Below, one piece after another: positions 36,748 to 46,342 of a stretch of DNA of 64,000 nucleotides; the stretch's first letter is position 1, and each line of letters starts with the position of its first letter. The notes under the pieces were generated by a model that had not been told where the DNA came from, did no database searches, and worked only from the letters and a program-made list of their open reading frames with translations. The stretch is from Xanthomonas sp. 3793 (GTDB lineage: Bacteria > Pseudomonadota > Gammaproteobacteria > Xanthomonadales > Xanthomonadaceae): the NCBI RefSeq assembly GCF_024806835.1, contig NZ_JANTYU010000001.1, positions 1,178,001 through 1,242,000 of the forward strand. The letters are read 5' to 3'. Position numbers and translations under genes: made by a program.

Positions 36748-37704
36748 GTAATTGGCTCCTCGTCAGTGAACTATGGAGTTGAAACGCCCAGTTGAACCAA
36801 ACCCCGCGCCGGCATGCCGTCGTCGGGTACCGTCCGCAGGTAATGCGCGACGGGACGGATACAGAAACACCCGCATCGAACGGCGACACGGGTGCGTGGT
36901 CGAAACGACAACTGCTTTTCTGGAGAGAAGCGGACCCGACTCCACCTTTGAGCGTGCTTCGGTGGACCTCTTGAACAAGCGTGTCGGCTCGATGTCGATT
37001 CTGCTCACTCTCTTTCGCAGCAATGTCTGCTGGGCGAAACCTAATCACGCTTTTTTTTACTGTCAACACTCTTTTGCAATTTTTTTTCAGCAGACCATCG
37101 CCACCTTCGCCATCGAGGTCCGGCAAGTACACCGCGCGCAGCCCGCCGCGCGGGCTCGCAGCGCGCGCCCACGCCACAGCGGCTTCAAAAAAGCGCTTCT
37201 TTTCCGCTGTTTTTCTCAAACGCTCCAAATCTGCAAGCCATCGCCGACGGCAACGCTGCGGCGACACGCTGCACGTTGCGGCATCGTCCGCCGCCTGTCC
37301 GCCAGCTGAAAATTTTTTATCCCGCAACTCCACTTCCGGCGTCGCACAAGCAGAAATGCGCAAACTTATTGCGCTGTTCGATCGCCATGCACGCGCGCTT
37401 GCGCATCGCCGGCAGCATGTCGCACGACATCGATCCGTCGTCGGCGCGCGTTGCACGCGTCGATTTTTTTCACCGAGCACACGCCGGATCCTCACGAACG
37501 ACTCACGTCAGAAATCCGACGCGCCGGCATGCAGGTGGTGGTGCGTCGATACGTCGGGCATGGATGCCACCGCACGCATCGCATCAAGTCATCACCAACC
37601 GCCTTGCGGGCATCCGGTCGTCAGCGCATGCAGGCGACCGTGCAATCGCCCATCCGATCACGCTCGCGTGCGCACATCACAACCGCGTCAGCGGCAGCGC
37701 ACCC
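36748..37704. other. T-rich non-coding region upstream of the H1-like gene
   Basis: About 950 bases with runs of seven to ten T (for example near 37051, 37081 and 37465) and no supported gene. It carries the minus-strand promoter at 37038-37066, so 36748-37031 would be a 5-prime leader of about 284 bases. A small minus-strand frame (36763-37023) inside the leader has no family resemblance. Confidence 0.5.
37038..37066 (-). promoter_or_regulatory. Strong promoter upstream of the H1-like gene
   Basis: On the minus strand TTGACA (37066-37061), 17-base spacer containing A8, then TAGGTT (37043-37038); A/T-rich sequence directly upstream could act as an UP element. Confidence 0.65.
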
Positions 37705-37733
37705 AAAAAAATGGCCGCTCTGCGAGCGGCCAT
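37705..37733 (-). terminator. Intrinsic terminator of gcvH
   Basis: Minus-strand stem ATGGCCGCTC/GAGCGGCCAT (10 bp, loop GCA) followed by seven T. Confidence 0.9.
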
Positions 37734-37757
37734 CGGTGTGCAGCAAGGACGACGGAC

Positions 37758-38153
37758 TCAGTGGTCGTCGTCTTCCAGCAGCTCGGCGTAGTCGTCCGGC
37801 GACAGCAGGTCGTTGAGCTCTTCCTTGTCGTCGAGTTCGACCACGAAGATCCAGCCTTCGCCGTAGGCGTCTTCGTTGATGGTCTCGGGTTTGTCGCTCA
37901 GCGCGCTGTTGACCTCGACGACGGTGCCGCTGACCGGGCTGTAGACGTCGGAAGCGGCCTTGACCGACTCCACCACCGCCGCGCCGTTGCCGGCCTGCAC
38001 GGTATCGCCGACGCCGGGCAGTTCGACGTAGACCAGGTCGCCCAGCAAGCCCTGCGCGTGGTCGGAGATACCGACGGTTACGCGGCCGCTGCTTTCGACG
38101 CGGGCCCACTCGTGGGATTTGAGGAACTTGAGGTCGCCAGGGATCTCGCTCAT
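37758..38153 (-). CDS. gcvH: Glycine cleavage system H protein
   Basis: A 131-residue lipoyl carrier of the glycine cleavage complex. The lipoylated lysine is K65 in [17 protein letters not shown], in the usual hairpin, with HEWARVE near the start and the WIFVVELDD tail. It shuttles the aminomethyl group between P, T and L proteins. ATG 38153 is preceded by CGGAG. Follows gcvT on the same strand with a gap of about 140 bases that has its own -10-like TAAACT; gcvP is not in the window. Confidence 0.96.
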   Translation of the reverse strand: MSEIPGDLKFLKSHEWARVESSGRVTVGISDHAQGLLGDLVYVELPGVGDTVQAGNGAAVVESVKAASDVYSPVSGTVVEVNSALSDKPETINEDAYGEGWIFVVELDDKEELNDLLSPDDYAELLEDDDH

Positions 38154-38292
38154 GGGTGTGCTCCGGGGAAACTGGGGTTGGGGACAGGTGGTTAGTTTAG
38201 ACCGCGCGACAAGGCAGGTGCACGCGCGTCGGCAGGGCCAGGTTGCATGCGGTGGCAGGATGCCGGCCGACTGCGGCCGGCATCAGCCGGAC

Positions 38293-39402
38293 TCATTCGC
38301 CAAGGACGCCGGGCTGCGCCTGGCCATCGCGCACGAACGGAAACTTCACCGCGCGCAACGGTACCTGCTTGCCGCGGATGTCCACGCGCAGATCGTCGAT
38401 GCTGCCGGCCGGCACGCGTGCGAATGCGATCGCCTTGCCCAGCGTGGGCGAGAACGTGCCGGACAGAATCTCGCCCTGGCCGGCAGCGGTGAGCACGCTC
38501 TGGCCGTGGCGCAGCACTCCCTTCTCATCCATCACCACGCCGATCATCTGCCGCGGTGCGCCTTGCGCCTTTTGCGCTTCGAGCACGGCGCGGCCAATGA
38601 AGTCGCGGCCTTCGTCGAGCGCGATGGTCCAGGCCAGCGCGGCTTCGTACGGGCTCACTGCATCGTCCATGTCCTGCCCGTAAAGATTCATGCCCGCTTC
38701 CAGACGCAGCGTGTCACGCGCGCCAAGACCGGCCGGCTTGACGCCCTGTGCGAGCAACGCATTCCAGAATGCGACTGCCGCGTCCTGCGGCAACACGATT
38801 TCAAAACCGTCTTCGCCGGTGTAACCGGTGCGCGCAAGAAACAGATCGATGCCATCGCGCGAGCGCGTCTGCAAGGCGGCGAAACGGCCGAGCTTGCTCG
38901 CTGCCGTGGCGCCGGCCGGATCGAGCAGGTCGATGACCTTGGCGCGCGCATTGGGGCCCTGCACTGCGATCATCGCAAAGTCGCCGCGCTCTTGAACGCG
39001 CACCTCGAAGCGTGCGGCCTGTTCGCCGATCCACTGCAGATCCTTTTCGCGGGTGGCGGCGTTGACCACCAGACGGAAGAAGTCTTCGGCCATGAAATAG
39101 ACGATGAGGTCGTCGATCACCCCGCCCTGCGGATTGAGCATGCAGGTGTACAGCGCCTTGCCCGACACCTTGAGCTTGTCCACCGAGTTGGCGAGCAGGT
39201 AGCGCAGGAATTCGCGCACGCGTGCGCCGTGCAGGTCGACCACGGTCATGTGGCTGACATCGAACATGCCGGCATCGCGACGCACCTGATGGTGTTCGTC
39301 CAGCTGCGAGCCGTAGTGGATCGGCATGTCCCAACCGCCGAAGTCGACCATCTTGGCGCCGAGCGCACGATGGGTGTCGTTGAGGATGGTCTTCTGGGTC
39401 AT
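38293..39402 (-). CDS. gcvT: Glycine cleavage system T protein (aminomethyltransferase)
   Basis: A 369-residue tetrahydrofolate-dependent enzyme moving the methylene group from lipoyl-H protein to [36 protein letters not shown] and [11 protein letters not shown] are family signatures; the catalytic-domain [16 protein letters not shown] is also present. ATG 39402 begins [17 protein letters not shown] -10-like GATAAT lies at 39430-39435. I looked for a glycine riboswitch in the leader and did not see one. Confidence 0.97.
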   Translation of the reverse strand: MTQKTILNDTHRALGAKMVDFGGWDMPIHYGSQLDEHHQVRRDAGMFDVSHMTVVDLHGARVREFLRYLLANSVDKLKVSGKALYTCMLNPQGGVIDDLIVYFMAEDFFRLVVNAATREKDLQWIGEQAARFEVRVQERGDFAMIAVQGPNARAKVIDLLDPAGATAASKLGRFAALQTRSRDGIDLFLARTGYTGEDGFEIVLPQDAAVAFWNALLAQGVKPAGLGARDTLRLEAGMNLYGQDMDDAVSPYEAALAWTIALDEGRDFIGRAVLEAQKAQGAPRQMIGVVMDEKGVLRHGQSVLTAAGQGEILSGTFSPTLGKAIAFARVPAGSIDDLRVDIRGKQVPLRAVKFPFVRDGQAQPGVLGE

Positions 39403-39563
39403 GGGCGCCGGTCCAAGGGAAAGATGCCCATTATCGCTGCCCTGCCGTCGTTGCGGGTAACCGTGTCTGCGCGCAGGCGCGGCGATCACCGAACGACGCA
39501 AGCCGGCAAACGCACGCCGCGCTGCAGCAATGGGCGACCGGGTGGCATGCCCTGTCCCGGCGA

Positions 39564-39998
39564 TCAGCTGCTGGATTGCACCAGCAAGGTCATGCCATCG
39601 ACGCCGACAATGCGCACCGGTGCGCCGGCGGGCAGGTCCGGACCGCTGACCACCCAGAACGCATCGTCGACCTTGGCACGACCTCGGCCATGGTGGATGG
39701 CTTGATCGAGCAGCACGCGGCGGCCGATCAATTGCTCGGCACGCTTGTTGAGCAGGGGGCGATCGCTCTGCCGCCCCTTGCCGCGAAACCAGGTGCGATA
39801 GACCTGCACCGACACGAAGCTGAGCACCACGAACGCCACGATCTGCCCCAGCAGCGACATGCCCGGCAACGCAAGCACGAGGGCGCAGACGGCGGCGGCG
39901 GCGATCCCCATCCACAGCAGGAACGCCCCCGGCACCAGGGTCTCTGCAGCGATCAACAGCAGCGCCAGCACTCCCCAGATCACAACGTCCCAGCGCAT
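39564..39998 (-). CDS. NfeD family membrane protein
   Basis: A 144-residue short NfeD protein: two or three membrane helices (about 5-65) then a soluble OB-fold domain ([30 protein letters not shown]). NfeD proteins are typically encoded next to, and work with, a stomatin/SPFH protein in membrane microdomains or quality control, and here the SPFH gene lies three bases upstream. Confidence 0.92.
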   Translation of the reverse strand: MRWDVVIWGVLALLLIAAETLVPGAFLLWMGIAAAAVCALVLALPGMSLLGQIVAFVVLSFVSVQVYRTWFRGKGRQSDRPLLNKRAEQLIGRRVLLDQAIHHGRGRAKVDDAFWVVSGPDLPAGAPVRIVGVDGMTLLVQSSS

Positions 39999-40001
39999 GG
40001 C

Positions 40002-40967
40002 TCAGCCTCCGGCGCGCGGCGGCATCGGCGGCACGCGCACGGTTGGTGCGTCGGGCTTGCCGATCGCTTCCTTGGCCAGTTCGGCGATGCCGGCGATCGA
40101 GCCGATGATGCCGCTGGACTCCATCGGCATCAGCACGAACTTCTGGTTGGGCGCGGTGGCCAGCGCCTTGAACGCCTCCACATACTTCTGCGCGACGAAG
40201 TAATTGATCGCCTGCACGCTGCCGTTGGCGATCGCATCGGACACCACCTGGGTGGCACGGGCTTCGGCCTCGGCCAGACGCTCGCGCGCCTCGGCGTCAC
40301 GGAAGGCGGCCTCCTTGCGGCCTTCGGCTTCGAGCACGGCAGCCTGTTTCTCGCCATCGGCGCGCAGGATTTCCGATTGACGCGAGCCTTCGGCCTCCAG
40401 AATCTGCGCGCGCTTTTCGCGCTCGGCCTTCATCTGCCGCGCCATCGAGTCGATCAGGTCGCGCGGCGGCTGGATGTCGCGAATTTCGATCCGCGTCACC
40501 TTGATGCCCCACGGGTTGGTGGCCTGGTCGACCACGCTCAGCAACTGCGCATTGATGGTCTCGCGCTGGCTCAGCGATTCGTCCAGATCCATCGAACCGA
40601 TCACGGTGCGGATATTGGTCTGCACCAGCGCGATGCTGGCGATCTCCAGATTGGAGACTTCATAGGCGGCCTTGGCGGCGTCCAGCACCTGGAAGAACAC
40701 CACGCCATCCACGCGCACCACCGCGTTGTCCTTGGTGATGACGTCCTGGCTGGGAACGTCGAGCACCTGTTCCATCATGTTGATCTTGCGCCCTACGCCG
40801 TAGACCACCGGCACCAGAAAGTGCAGCCCCGGACTCATGGTATGGGTGTAGCGGCCGAAGCGCTCCACCGTCCACTGAAATCCCTGCGGCACCATGCGCA
40901 CGGTCTTGAACAACACGATGACGCCGGCAACCAGAACGGCGATGGCCAAAAACGAAGTCGGAAACAT
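40002..40967 (-). CDS. SPFH/stomatin-like protein (QmcA type)
   Basis: A 321-residue protein with one N-terminal helix ([16 protein letters not shown]) and an SPFH domain: [50 protein letters not shown] long alanine/glutamate-rich coiled region follows (about 190-260), then a proline-rich tail. It should oligomerise into membrane platforms with the adjacent NfeD protein. ATG 40967 is preferred because AAGGGG lies six bases before it; ATG 40973 overlaps that site. Confidence 0.93.
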   Translation of the reverse strand: MFPTSFLAIAVLVAGVIVLFKTVRMVPQGFQWTVERFGRYTHTMSPGLHFLVPVVYGVGRKINMMEQVLDVPSQDVITKDNAVVRVDGVVFFQVLDAAKAAYEVSNLEIASIALVQTNIRTVIGSMDLDESLSQRETINAQLLSVVDQATNPWGIKVTRIEIRDIQPPRDLIDSMARQMKAEREKRAQILEAEGSRQSEILRADGEKQAAVLEAEGRKEAAFRDAEARERLAEAEARATQVVSDAIANGSVQAINYFVAQKYVEAFKALATAPNQKFVLMPMESSGIIGSIAGIAELAKEAIGKPDAPTVRVPPMPPRAGG

Positions 40968-41124
40968 GTGCATCCCCTTGCATGTGACGAGTCGATCCCT
41001 GCAACAGTATGCACGCGCGCTGCCCCTCGCCGGCTCTGGGGCTGCAGTGCAGGGATACGCTCGCGCGCCCTGCCGTGCCGGCCGGCAAGTGCCTCAGCGT
41101 GCGCAGATCACGCGATGATCAGGC

Positions 41125-41460
41125 TCAGACAGTGCGCGGGGCGAACATGATGACGGCCATGCCGAGCAGACAGCAGGCGGCGCCAAGCAGGTCCCATCGG
41201 GTCGGGGTGATGCGGTCCACCCACCACAACCACATCAGGGCGCTGGCGATGTAGACCCCGCCATAGGCGGCGTACACGCGTCCGCTGGCAGCCGGATGCA
41301 GGCTCAACAGCCACACGAAGATCGCAAGGCTCAGCGCGCTGGGCAGCAGCAGCCACGCACTGCCGCCTCTTCGTAGCCATAGATAAGGAAGGTAGCAGCC
41401 GACCAGTTCGGCCACTGCGGTGGCGACGAACAGCAACAGCGTGGTCAGCGCAGCGCTCAT
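41125..41460 (-). CDS. UPF0060 (YnfA-like) small membrane protein
   Basis: A 111-residue protein with four helices. [20 protein letters not shown] and [20 protein letters not shown] are the conserved UPF0060 stretches; the family resembles small multidrug-resistance transporters but its substrate is unsettled. ATG 41460 overlaps the mazG stop by four bases, so both are co-translated. Confidence 0.93.
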   Translation of the reverse strand: MSAALTTLLLFVATAVAELVGCYLPYLWLRRGGSAWLLLPSALSLAIFVWLLSLHPAASGRVYAAYGGVYIASALMWLWWVDRITPTRWDLLGAACCLLGMAVIMFAPRTV

Positions 41461-42311
41461 GCGCCGGTTGCGGCGCCGGTACTTGCCACTGCGGCGGCGG
41501 ACTCGTCGCGCTTGACCTGTCGCCAAAGCGCTTCCTGCGCGTCTAGCGACAACGCATCCAGGGGGGTGCCCTGCGCATGCGCATGGGCTTCCATCGCACG
41601 GAAGCGCCGTTCGAATTTCAGATTGGCATGCCGAAGCGCGGCACCCACATCGACCTTGGCATGCCGCGCGAGATTGGCGCAGACGAACAGCACATCGCCC
41701 AGTTCGTCTTGCAGGCGCGCCTGATTGTCGGCGACCGGTCCGCGCGCGAATTCCACCCGCAGCTCCTTCACTTCTTCTTCCAGTTTTTCCAGCACCGGCG
41801 CCGGGTCGGGCCAGTCGAAGCCCACCCGCGCCGCGCGCGACTGCAGCTTGGTGGAGCGCTGCCACTCCGGCAGGCCACGCGCGATGCCCGCCAGTGCGGA
41901 GTCGTCCTGCTGCCCTGCGGCACGGCGTTCTTCGCGCTTGATCTGGTCCCAGTTGGCGCTTACCGCCTGCGCATCGTCCACCGCCTGCGCGGCGAACACG
42001 TGCGGGTGACGGCGAACGAGCTTGTCGCTGAGCGTGGCGACCACGTCGGCGAAGTCGAACGCGCCCTGTTCGGACGCCATCTGCGCATGGAAGACCACCT
42101 GCAGCAACAAGTCGCCCAGCTCGTCGCGCAGCCCCGGCAGGTCGTTGCGATCGATCGCGTCGGCAACCTCGTAGGCTTCTTCGATGGTGTACGGCGCGAT
42201 GCTGGCAAAGCTCTGCTCCACATCCCAGGGGCAACCATGTTCACGGTCGCGCAGGCGCGCCATCAACTGCAACAGGCCCTGGATATCGCCGGTGGACGGA
42301 GTCTGGAGCAT
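41457..42311 (-). CDS. mazG: Nucleoside triphosphate pyrophosphohydrolase
   Basis: A 284-residue two-domain MazG. Each half bears the all-alpha NTP-PPase motif: [10 protein letters not shown] with [14 protein letters not shown] in the first, and LEEEVKELR with [16 protein letters not shown] in the second. It hydrolyses non-canonical or excess NTPs to NMP and pyrophosphate. CPWDVEQSF near the start is diagnostic of full-length MazG. Operon with the UPF0060 gene. Confidence 0.95.
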   Translation of the reverse strand: MLQTPSTGDIQGLLQLMARLRDREHGCPWDVEQSFASIAPYTIEEAYEVADAIDRNDLPGLRDELGDLLLQVVFHAQMASEQGAFDFADVVATLSDKLVRRHPHVFAAQAVDDAQAVSANWDQIKREERRAAGQQDDSALAGIARGLPEWQRSTKLQSRAARVGFDWPDPAPVLEKLEEEVKELRVEFARGPVADNQARLQDELGDVLFVCANLARHAKVDVGAALRHANLKFERRFRAMEAHAHAQGTPLDALSLDAQEALWRQVKRDESAAAVASTGAATGA

Positions 42312-42486
42312 GGTCTATTCCTGAAGCGATCTTGGAAGGCGCATCCGCGCCGGGATCTTCTGCGCGTTGCGGTATCGCGCGTGGCAGCAAGTCCGGCGCG
42401 CGATGCCGCCGCAGTGTACCGGTCGATGCGGACCCTGCGCGTGCGCAGCACCTGCCATGCAATACGCGCATGGCAGGCGGGCATGC

Positions 42487-43287
42487 TCAGGCCAGCCAGT
42501 CGCGCCAGGGCAGATTGGGATCGCCCAGCGCGATGAAGTCGCCATTGAGCAAGGTGTCGCGGCGGTTGTAGCGGAACGGCTTGCCGGAAGCGCCGGCCAG
42601 CAGCACACCGCCGGCTGCGTGCAGCACGCATTGTCCGGCCGCGGTGTCCCATTCGGAAGTGGGCCCGAAGCGCGGGTAGACATCCAGGTCGCCTTCGGCA
42701 ATGCGGCAGAACTTCAACGAGGAGCCTTGCGCCACCACGTCGATCTGCCCCATGCGCTCCAACGCAGCGGCGGTGCGCGCATCGCGGTGCGAGCGGCTGG
42801 CGGCAACCCGCAAGGGGCTGGCAGCCGGCATGCGGGTGTGCAGCATTTCGTCGCGATCGCCGTCGCGGCGGAAGGCGTTCTCGCCGCGTGCGGCGTACCA
42901 GACCCGGCCATCGACCGGTGCCTGCACCACGCCCAGCACCGGCGCGCCCATGTGGATGAGTGCGATGTTGACGCTGAACTCGCCATTGCGTTTGACGAAC
43001 TCGCGGGTGCCATCCAGCGGATCGACCAGCCAGTAGCTGGTCCAGTACTGACGCTCTTCCCAGGCCATGTGCGCAGACTCTTCCGACAGTACCGGCACGT
43101 CGGGCGTTACCCGGCGCAGGCCGTCGACAATGACGCGATTGGCGGCCAGGTCGGCCTGGGTCAGCGGGCTGGCATCGTCCTTGATCTCCACCGCGAAGTC
43201 CTGCGCGTACACCTGCATGATGGCCTCGCCCGCTTCGCGGGCAATGGCGATCACGGTTTCGCGCAATTCCATCGGGATGCGGATCAT
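42487..43287 (-). CDS. cysQ: 3-prime(2-prime),5-prime-bisphosphate nucleotidase
   Basis: A 266-residue Mg-dependent phosphatase of the inositol monophosphatase fold, removing PAP formed when PAPS is used. Metal-binding motifs: LSEES, WLVDPLDGTREFVKRNGEFSVN and SEWDTAAGQCVLHAAGG. The start ATG 43287 overlaps the nudE stop (ATGA), giving a nudE-cysQ operon as in enterobacteria. It is the likely PAP scavenger for sulfate assimilation and for the sulfotransferase found elsewhere in the window (inference). Confidence 0.94.
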   Translation of the reverse strand: MIRIPMELRETVIAIAREAGEAIMQVYAQDFAVEIKDDASPLTQADLAANRVIVDGLRRVTPDVPVLSEESAHMAWEERQYWTSYWLVDPLDGTREFVKRNGEFSVNIALIHMGAPVLGVVQAPVDGRVWYAARGENAFRRDGDRDEMLHTRMPAASPLRVAASRSHRDARTAAALERMGQIDVVAQGSSLKFCRIAEGDLDVYPRFGPTSEWDTAAGQCVLHAAGGVLLAGASGKPFRYNRRDTLLNGDFIALGDPNLPWRDWLA

Positions 43288-43832
43288 GGGTTGCGCTCCA
43301 GCCACTCGCGCGCGATGAACAGGGCGGCCAGCGAGCGGCCTTCGGAGAAATCTTCGCGCAGCATCAATTCGTCCAGACGTGCGATTGGCCAGGGCACCAC
43401 TTCCATCTCTTCCGGCTCATCGCCGACCAGGCGCTCGGGGTAGAGGTCGCGCGCCAGCACCAACCAGGATTGGTGACTCATATAAGTAGGAGCGAGCGTC
43501 ATCGCGCGCAGCACCTGGACCTGCCGCGCACCGTAGCCGGCTTCCTCCTTGAGCTCGCGGTCGGCCGCCTGCTCCGGCGTCTCGCCGGCATCGATGCGCC
43601 CCTTGACCAGACCCAGCTCGTAGCGATGCACGCCGGCGGCGTATTCGCGCACCAGCAGCACGGTGCTCTCGTCGAGCATCGGCACCACGACGACGGCACC
43701 GTGGCCCTGGCTGAGTTGACGTTCGTAGAGGCGGCGCTGCCCGTTGGAAAACTCCAGATCCAGCTGCTGGCGACGGAACGGCCCGTCGCCCAGATCGGTG
43801 ATCTTGTGGATGGTCGGCAGACGCGGGCTCAT
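43284..43832 (-). CDS. nudE: ADP compounds hydrolase, Nudix family
   Basis: A 182-residue Nudix enzyme. The Nudix box runs GRIDAGETPEQAADRELKEEAGY; the downstream LAPTYMSHQSWLVLARDLYPERLVGDEPE and REDFSEGRSLAALFIAREWL match NudE, which cleaves ADP-ribose, NADH and Ap3A-type substrates. ATG 43832 (MSPRLPTIHK) preferred over an upstream GTG. Divergent from bioA with about 40 bases between. Confidence 0.92.
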   Translation of the reverse strand: MSPRLPTIHKITDLGDGPFRRQQLDLEFSNGQRRLYERQLSQGHGAVVVVPMLDESTVLLVREYAAGVHRYELGLVKGRIDAGETPEQAADRELKEEAGYGARQVQVLRAMTLAPTYMSHQSWLVLARDLYPERLVGDEPEEMEVVPWPIARLDELMLREDFSEGRSLAALFIAREWLERNP

Positions 43833-43861
43833 GCGTGGCACGCAGCCGCGGAGCGGACCGA

Positions 43862-43867
43862 TAGAAT
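43862..43867 (+). promoter_or_regulatory. -10 element of bioA
   Basis: TAGAAT six bases before ATG 43874; a start at the usual distance would place transcription on the ATG itself. No good -35 seen. Confidence 0.45.
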
Positions 43868-43873
43868 AGGCAG

Positions 43874-45292
43874 ATGCATCGACATGTTCATGAGCCCGAA
43901 ATCCTAGCAGACCCTGCAGCCTCCGAAACTGCCGAACATTGGCGGCAACGCGATCTTGCCGTGCTGTGGCACCCGTGCACGCAGATGCGCGAGCATCCGC
44001 ACACGCTTCCGCTGGTCCCCATCGCCGGTGGCCAGGGTGCGTGGCTGATCGGTCACGACGGCCATCGCTACCTGGACGCGGTGAGCAGCTGGTGGACCAA
44101 CCTGTTCGGCCATGCCGAGCCGCGCATCGGCGCAGCCATCGCGCAGCAGGCCGGCACCCTGGAGCAGGTCATGCTGGCCGGCTTCACGCATGCGCCGGCA
44201 GTGCAACTGGCCGAGCGCCTGCTGGCGATTGCGCCGCGCCAGCCCGACCGAGCGCCGCTGGCCAAGGTGTTCTATGCCGACAATGGCTCGGCCGGCGTCG
44301 AAGTGGCCTTGAAGATGGCCTTCCATTATTTCCACAACCGCGGCGAGCATCGCCGCACGCGTTTCATCGCACTGGAAAACGGCTACCACGGCGAGACCAT
44401 CGGCGCGCTGTCGGTGGGCGACATCCCGCTGTATCGGCGCGTGTATGCGCCGTTGCTGCTGGAGTCGATCTTTGCGCCCTCGCCCGATGCCTACCTGGCC
44501 GAGCCGGGCCAGAGCGCGGAAGACTACGCGCTGCAGGCGGCCGATGCGCTGCAGGCACTGTTCGAACAATCGCCCGGCGAAATCTGCGCGTTGATCCTGG
44601 AACCGCGCGTGCAGTGCGCCGGAGGCATGCGCATGTACCACCCGGCCTACCTGCGCCGTGCGCGCCAATTGTGCGATGCGCATGGCGCGTTTTTGATCGC
44701 CGACGAGATCGCCACCGGCTTCGGACGCACCGGCACGCTGTTCGCGTGCGAACAGGCCGGTGTGATGCCCGATCTGTTGTGCCTGTCCAAGGGATTGACC
44801 GGCGGCTTTCTGCCGCTCTCGGCGGTGCTGGCCACGCAGCAGTTGTACGACGCGTTTCTGGACGATTCGCGCGAGCGCGCGTTTCTGCATTCGCACAGCT
44901 ACACCGGCAACCCCCTGGCGTGCGCGGCGGCACTGGCGACCCTGCAGATCTTCGCAGACGACGACGTGATTGCGCGCAACCAGCACACCGCCGCGCGCAT
45001 GAGCACCTTCGCTGCGCAGATCGGCGAGCACAGCGCAGTGGCGGACGTGCGCCAGGCCGGCATGATCGTGGCCTTCGAACTGACCCAGGGCGGCGACAAG
45101 CGCACGCCGTTCGCCGCCGCGGCACGGGTCGGGTTGAAGGCGTATCGCGCGGCGCTGGAACGCGGCGTCGTGCTGCGTCCGCTGGGCGACGTGCTGTACT
45201 GGATGCCCCCTTACTGTGTGGACGACGCGCAGCTGGCCTTGCTTGCCGCGACCACCCGTCACGCCATCGAGGAGGCCGTCGCATGCGCCTGA
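43874..45292 (+). CDS. bioA: Adenosylmethionine-8-amino-7-oxononanoate aminotransferase
   Basis: A 472-residue class III PLP aminotransferase making 7,8-diaminopelargonate for biotin. HPCTQMREH near residue 33 and YLDAVSSWWTNLFGHAEPRI are BioA signatures that distinguish it from other class III enzymes; the PLP lysine is K306 in LCLSKGLTGGFLPLS. The gene overlaps rsmE by ten bases. Confidence 0.96.
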   Translation: MHRHVHEPEILADPAASETAEHWRQRDLAVLWHPCTQMREHPHTLPLVPIAGGQGAWLIGHDGHRYLDAVSSWWTNLFGHAEPRIGAAIAQQAGTLEQVMLAGFTHAPAVQLAERLLAIAPRQPDRAPLAKVFYADNGSAGVEVALKMAFHYFHNRGEHRRTRFIALENGYHGETIGALSVGDIPLYRRVYAPLLLESIFAPSPDAYLAEPGQSAEDYALQAADALQALFEQSPGEICALILEPRVQCAGGMRMYHPAYLRRARQLCDAHGAFLIADEIATGFGRTGTLFACEQAGVMPDLLCLSKGLTGGFLPLSAVLATQQLYDAFLDDSRERAFLHSHSYTGNPLACAAALATLQIFADDDVIARNQHTAARMSTFAAQIGEHSAVADVRQAGMIVAFELTQGGDKRTPFAAAARVGLKAYRAALERGVVLRPLGDVLYWMPPYCVDDAQLALLAATTRHAIEEAVACA

Positions 45293-46017
45293 CCCGCTCC
45301 CATGTCGCGTTGCCGCTGCACTGCGACCAGGAAGTGACCCTGCCAGAAGAGTCCGCCAATCATCTGCTGCGCGTGCTGCGCCTGCGCGAGGGCGATGCCT
45401 GCATCCTGTTCAATGGCGATGGCAGCGACTACCACGCACGCATCACCGTGGCCGGCAAGCGCGAGGCACGTGCACTGGTCGAGCGTGCGCAAGCGTTGTC
45501 CAACGAATCGCCCTTACGCATCACGCTACTCCAGGGCATCGCACGCGGCGAAAAAATGGACCTGATCCTGCAGAAGGCCACCGAGCTGGGGGTTGCGGCC
45601 ATCGTGCCGGTCAACGCCGAACGCACCGAGGTCAAGCTCGATGCGGTGCGCATGGAAAAACGCCTTGCGCATTGGCGCAGTGTGGTGGTGTCGGCCTGCG
45701 AGCAATCCGGCCGCGCACGCGTGCCGACCGTCGCAGCGCCGCTGGGCTTGCACGAGGCGGCGCAGGCCAGCGATCCACAGGCGCAACGACTGACCCTGGA
45801 CCCGCAGGGTGAGCATCGCCTGTCCACGCTGAGTGCGAATGTCGACCAGGGGCTCATCGTGGCGATCGGGCCGGAAGGCGGTTGGTCGCCACGCGACCGC
45901 GCCACGCTGGCCGATGCCGGTTTCACCGGCCTGCAATTGGGTCCACGCATCCTGCGCACCGAGACCGCCGGACTGGCGGCCATTGCGGCGTTGCAGGCGC
46001 GATTCGGGGATCTGTAG
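45283..46017 (+). CDS. rsmE: 16S rRNA m3U1498 methyltransferase
   Basis: A 244-residue SPOUT methyltransferase with an N-terminal PUA-like domain (HLLRVLRLREGDACILFNGDG) and the knotted SAM site near the end (VAIGPEGGWSPRD, LQLGPRILRTETAGLAAIAAL). It methylates U1498 of 16S rRNA. ATG 45283 lies within the end of bioA behind GAGGAGG, indicating coupled translation. Confidence 0.96.
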   Translation: MRLTRSHVALPLHCDQEVTLPEESANHLLRVLRLREGDACILFNGDGSDYHARITVAGKREARALVERAQALSNESPLRITLLQGIARGEKMDLILQKATELGVAAIVPVNAERTEVKLDAVRMEKRLAHWRSVVVSACEQSGRARVPTVAAPLGLHEAAQASDPQAQRLTLDPQGEHRLSTLSANVDQGLIVAIGPEGGWSPRDRATLADAGFTGLQLGPRILRTETAGLAAIAALQARFGDL

Positions 46018-46111
46018 GTTCGACGAGCCGTAGGACATCGCGGCCGACGACGCGAAGTGCGGGACATGCATTGCCTCGTGAGACCGGACGTTTGTCGCGG
46101 CCAGCAACCCG

Positions 46112-46180
46112 CGTAGGAGCGCGCCTGGGCGCGAGAGGCCATACCGGGAAGACCCAGTCGCGCCCAGGTGCGCTCCTACG
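46112..46180. repeat. REP-type hairpin, CGTAGGAGCGC family, first copy
   Basis: CGTAGGAGCGCGCCTGGGCG pairs with CGCCCAGGTGCGCTCCTACG (one mismatch) over a 29-base centre. Confidence 0.85.
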
Positions 46181-46259
46181 GGATGCGGTGATGCGATGCC
46201 GGTCGGCCCGATACGGCGACACTGGAATGACCGCAGTGTCGTGAAATTCCGGGCCCACG

Positions 46260-46326
46260 CGTAGGAGCGCACCCGGGCGCGAGAGGCCTTCCCGGGAAGA
46301 CCCGTCGCGCCCAGGTGCGCTCCTAC
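46260..46326. repeat. REP-type hairpin, CGTAGGAGCGC family, second copy
   Basis: Same family as the preceding copy, 80 bases away and in the same arrangement: CGTAGGAGCGCACCCGGGCG versus CGCCCAGGTGCGCTCCTACG. Confidence 0.85.
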
Positions 46327-46342
46327 GGTGTAGCGCCGCGCG

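Larger units (their letters stand above)
46018..46342. other. Intergenic region with two REP-type palindromes
   Basis: Lies between convergent rsmE and glk. Contains two hairpin elements (46112-46180 and 46260-46326); nothing else supported. Confidence 0.6.

Noticed and set aside
36763..37023. Small minus-strand ORF in the leader of the H1-like gene
   Set aside because: No family resemblance and no clear ribosome-binding site; better seen as untranslated leader.
39403..39563. Glycine riboswitch in front of gcvT
   Set aside because: The conserved aptamer blocks are not visible; only a -10-like GATAAT was found.
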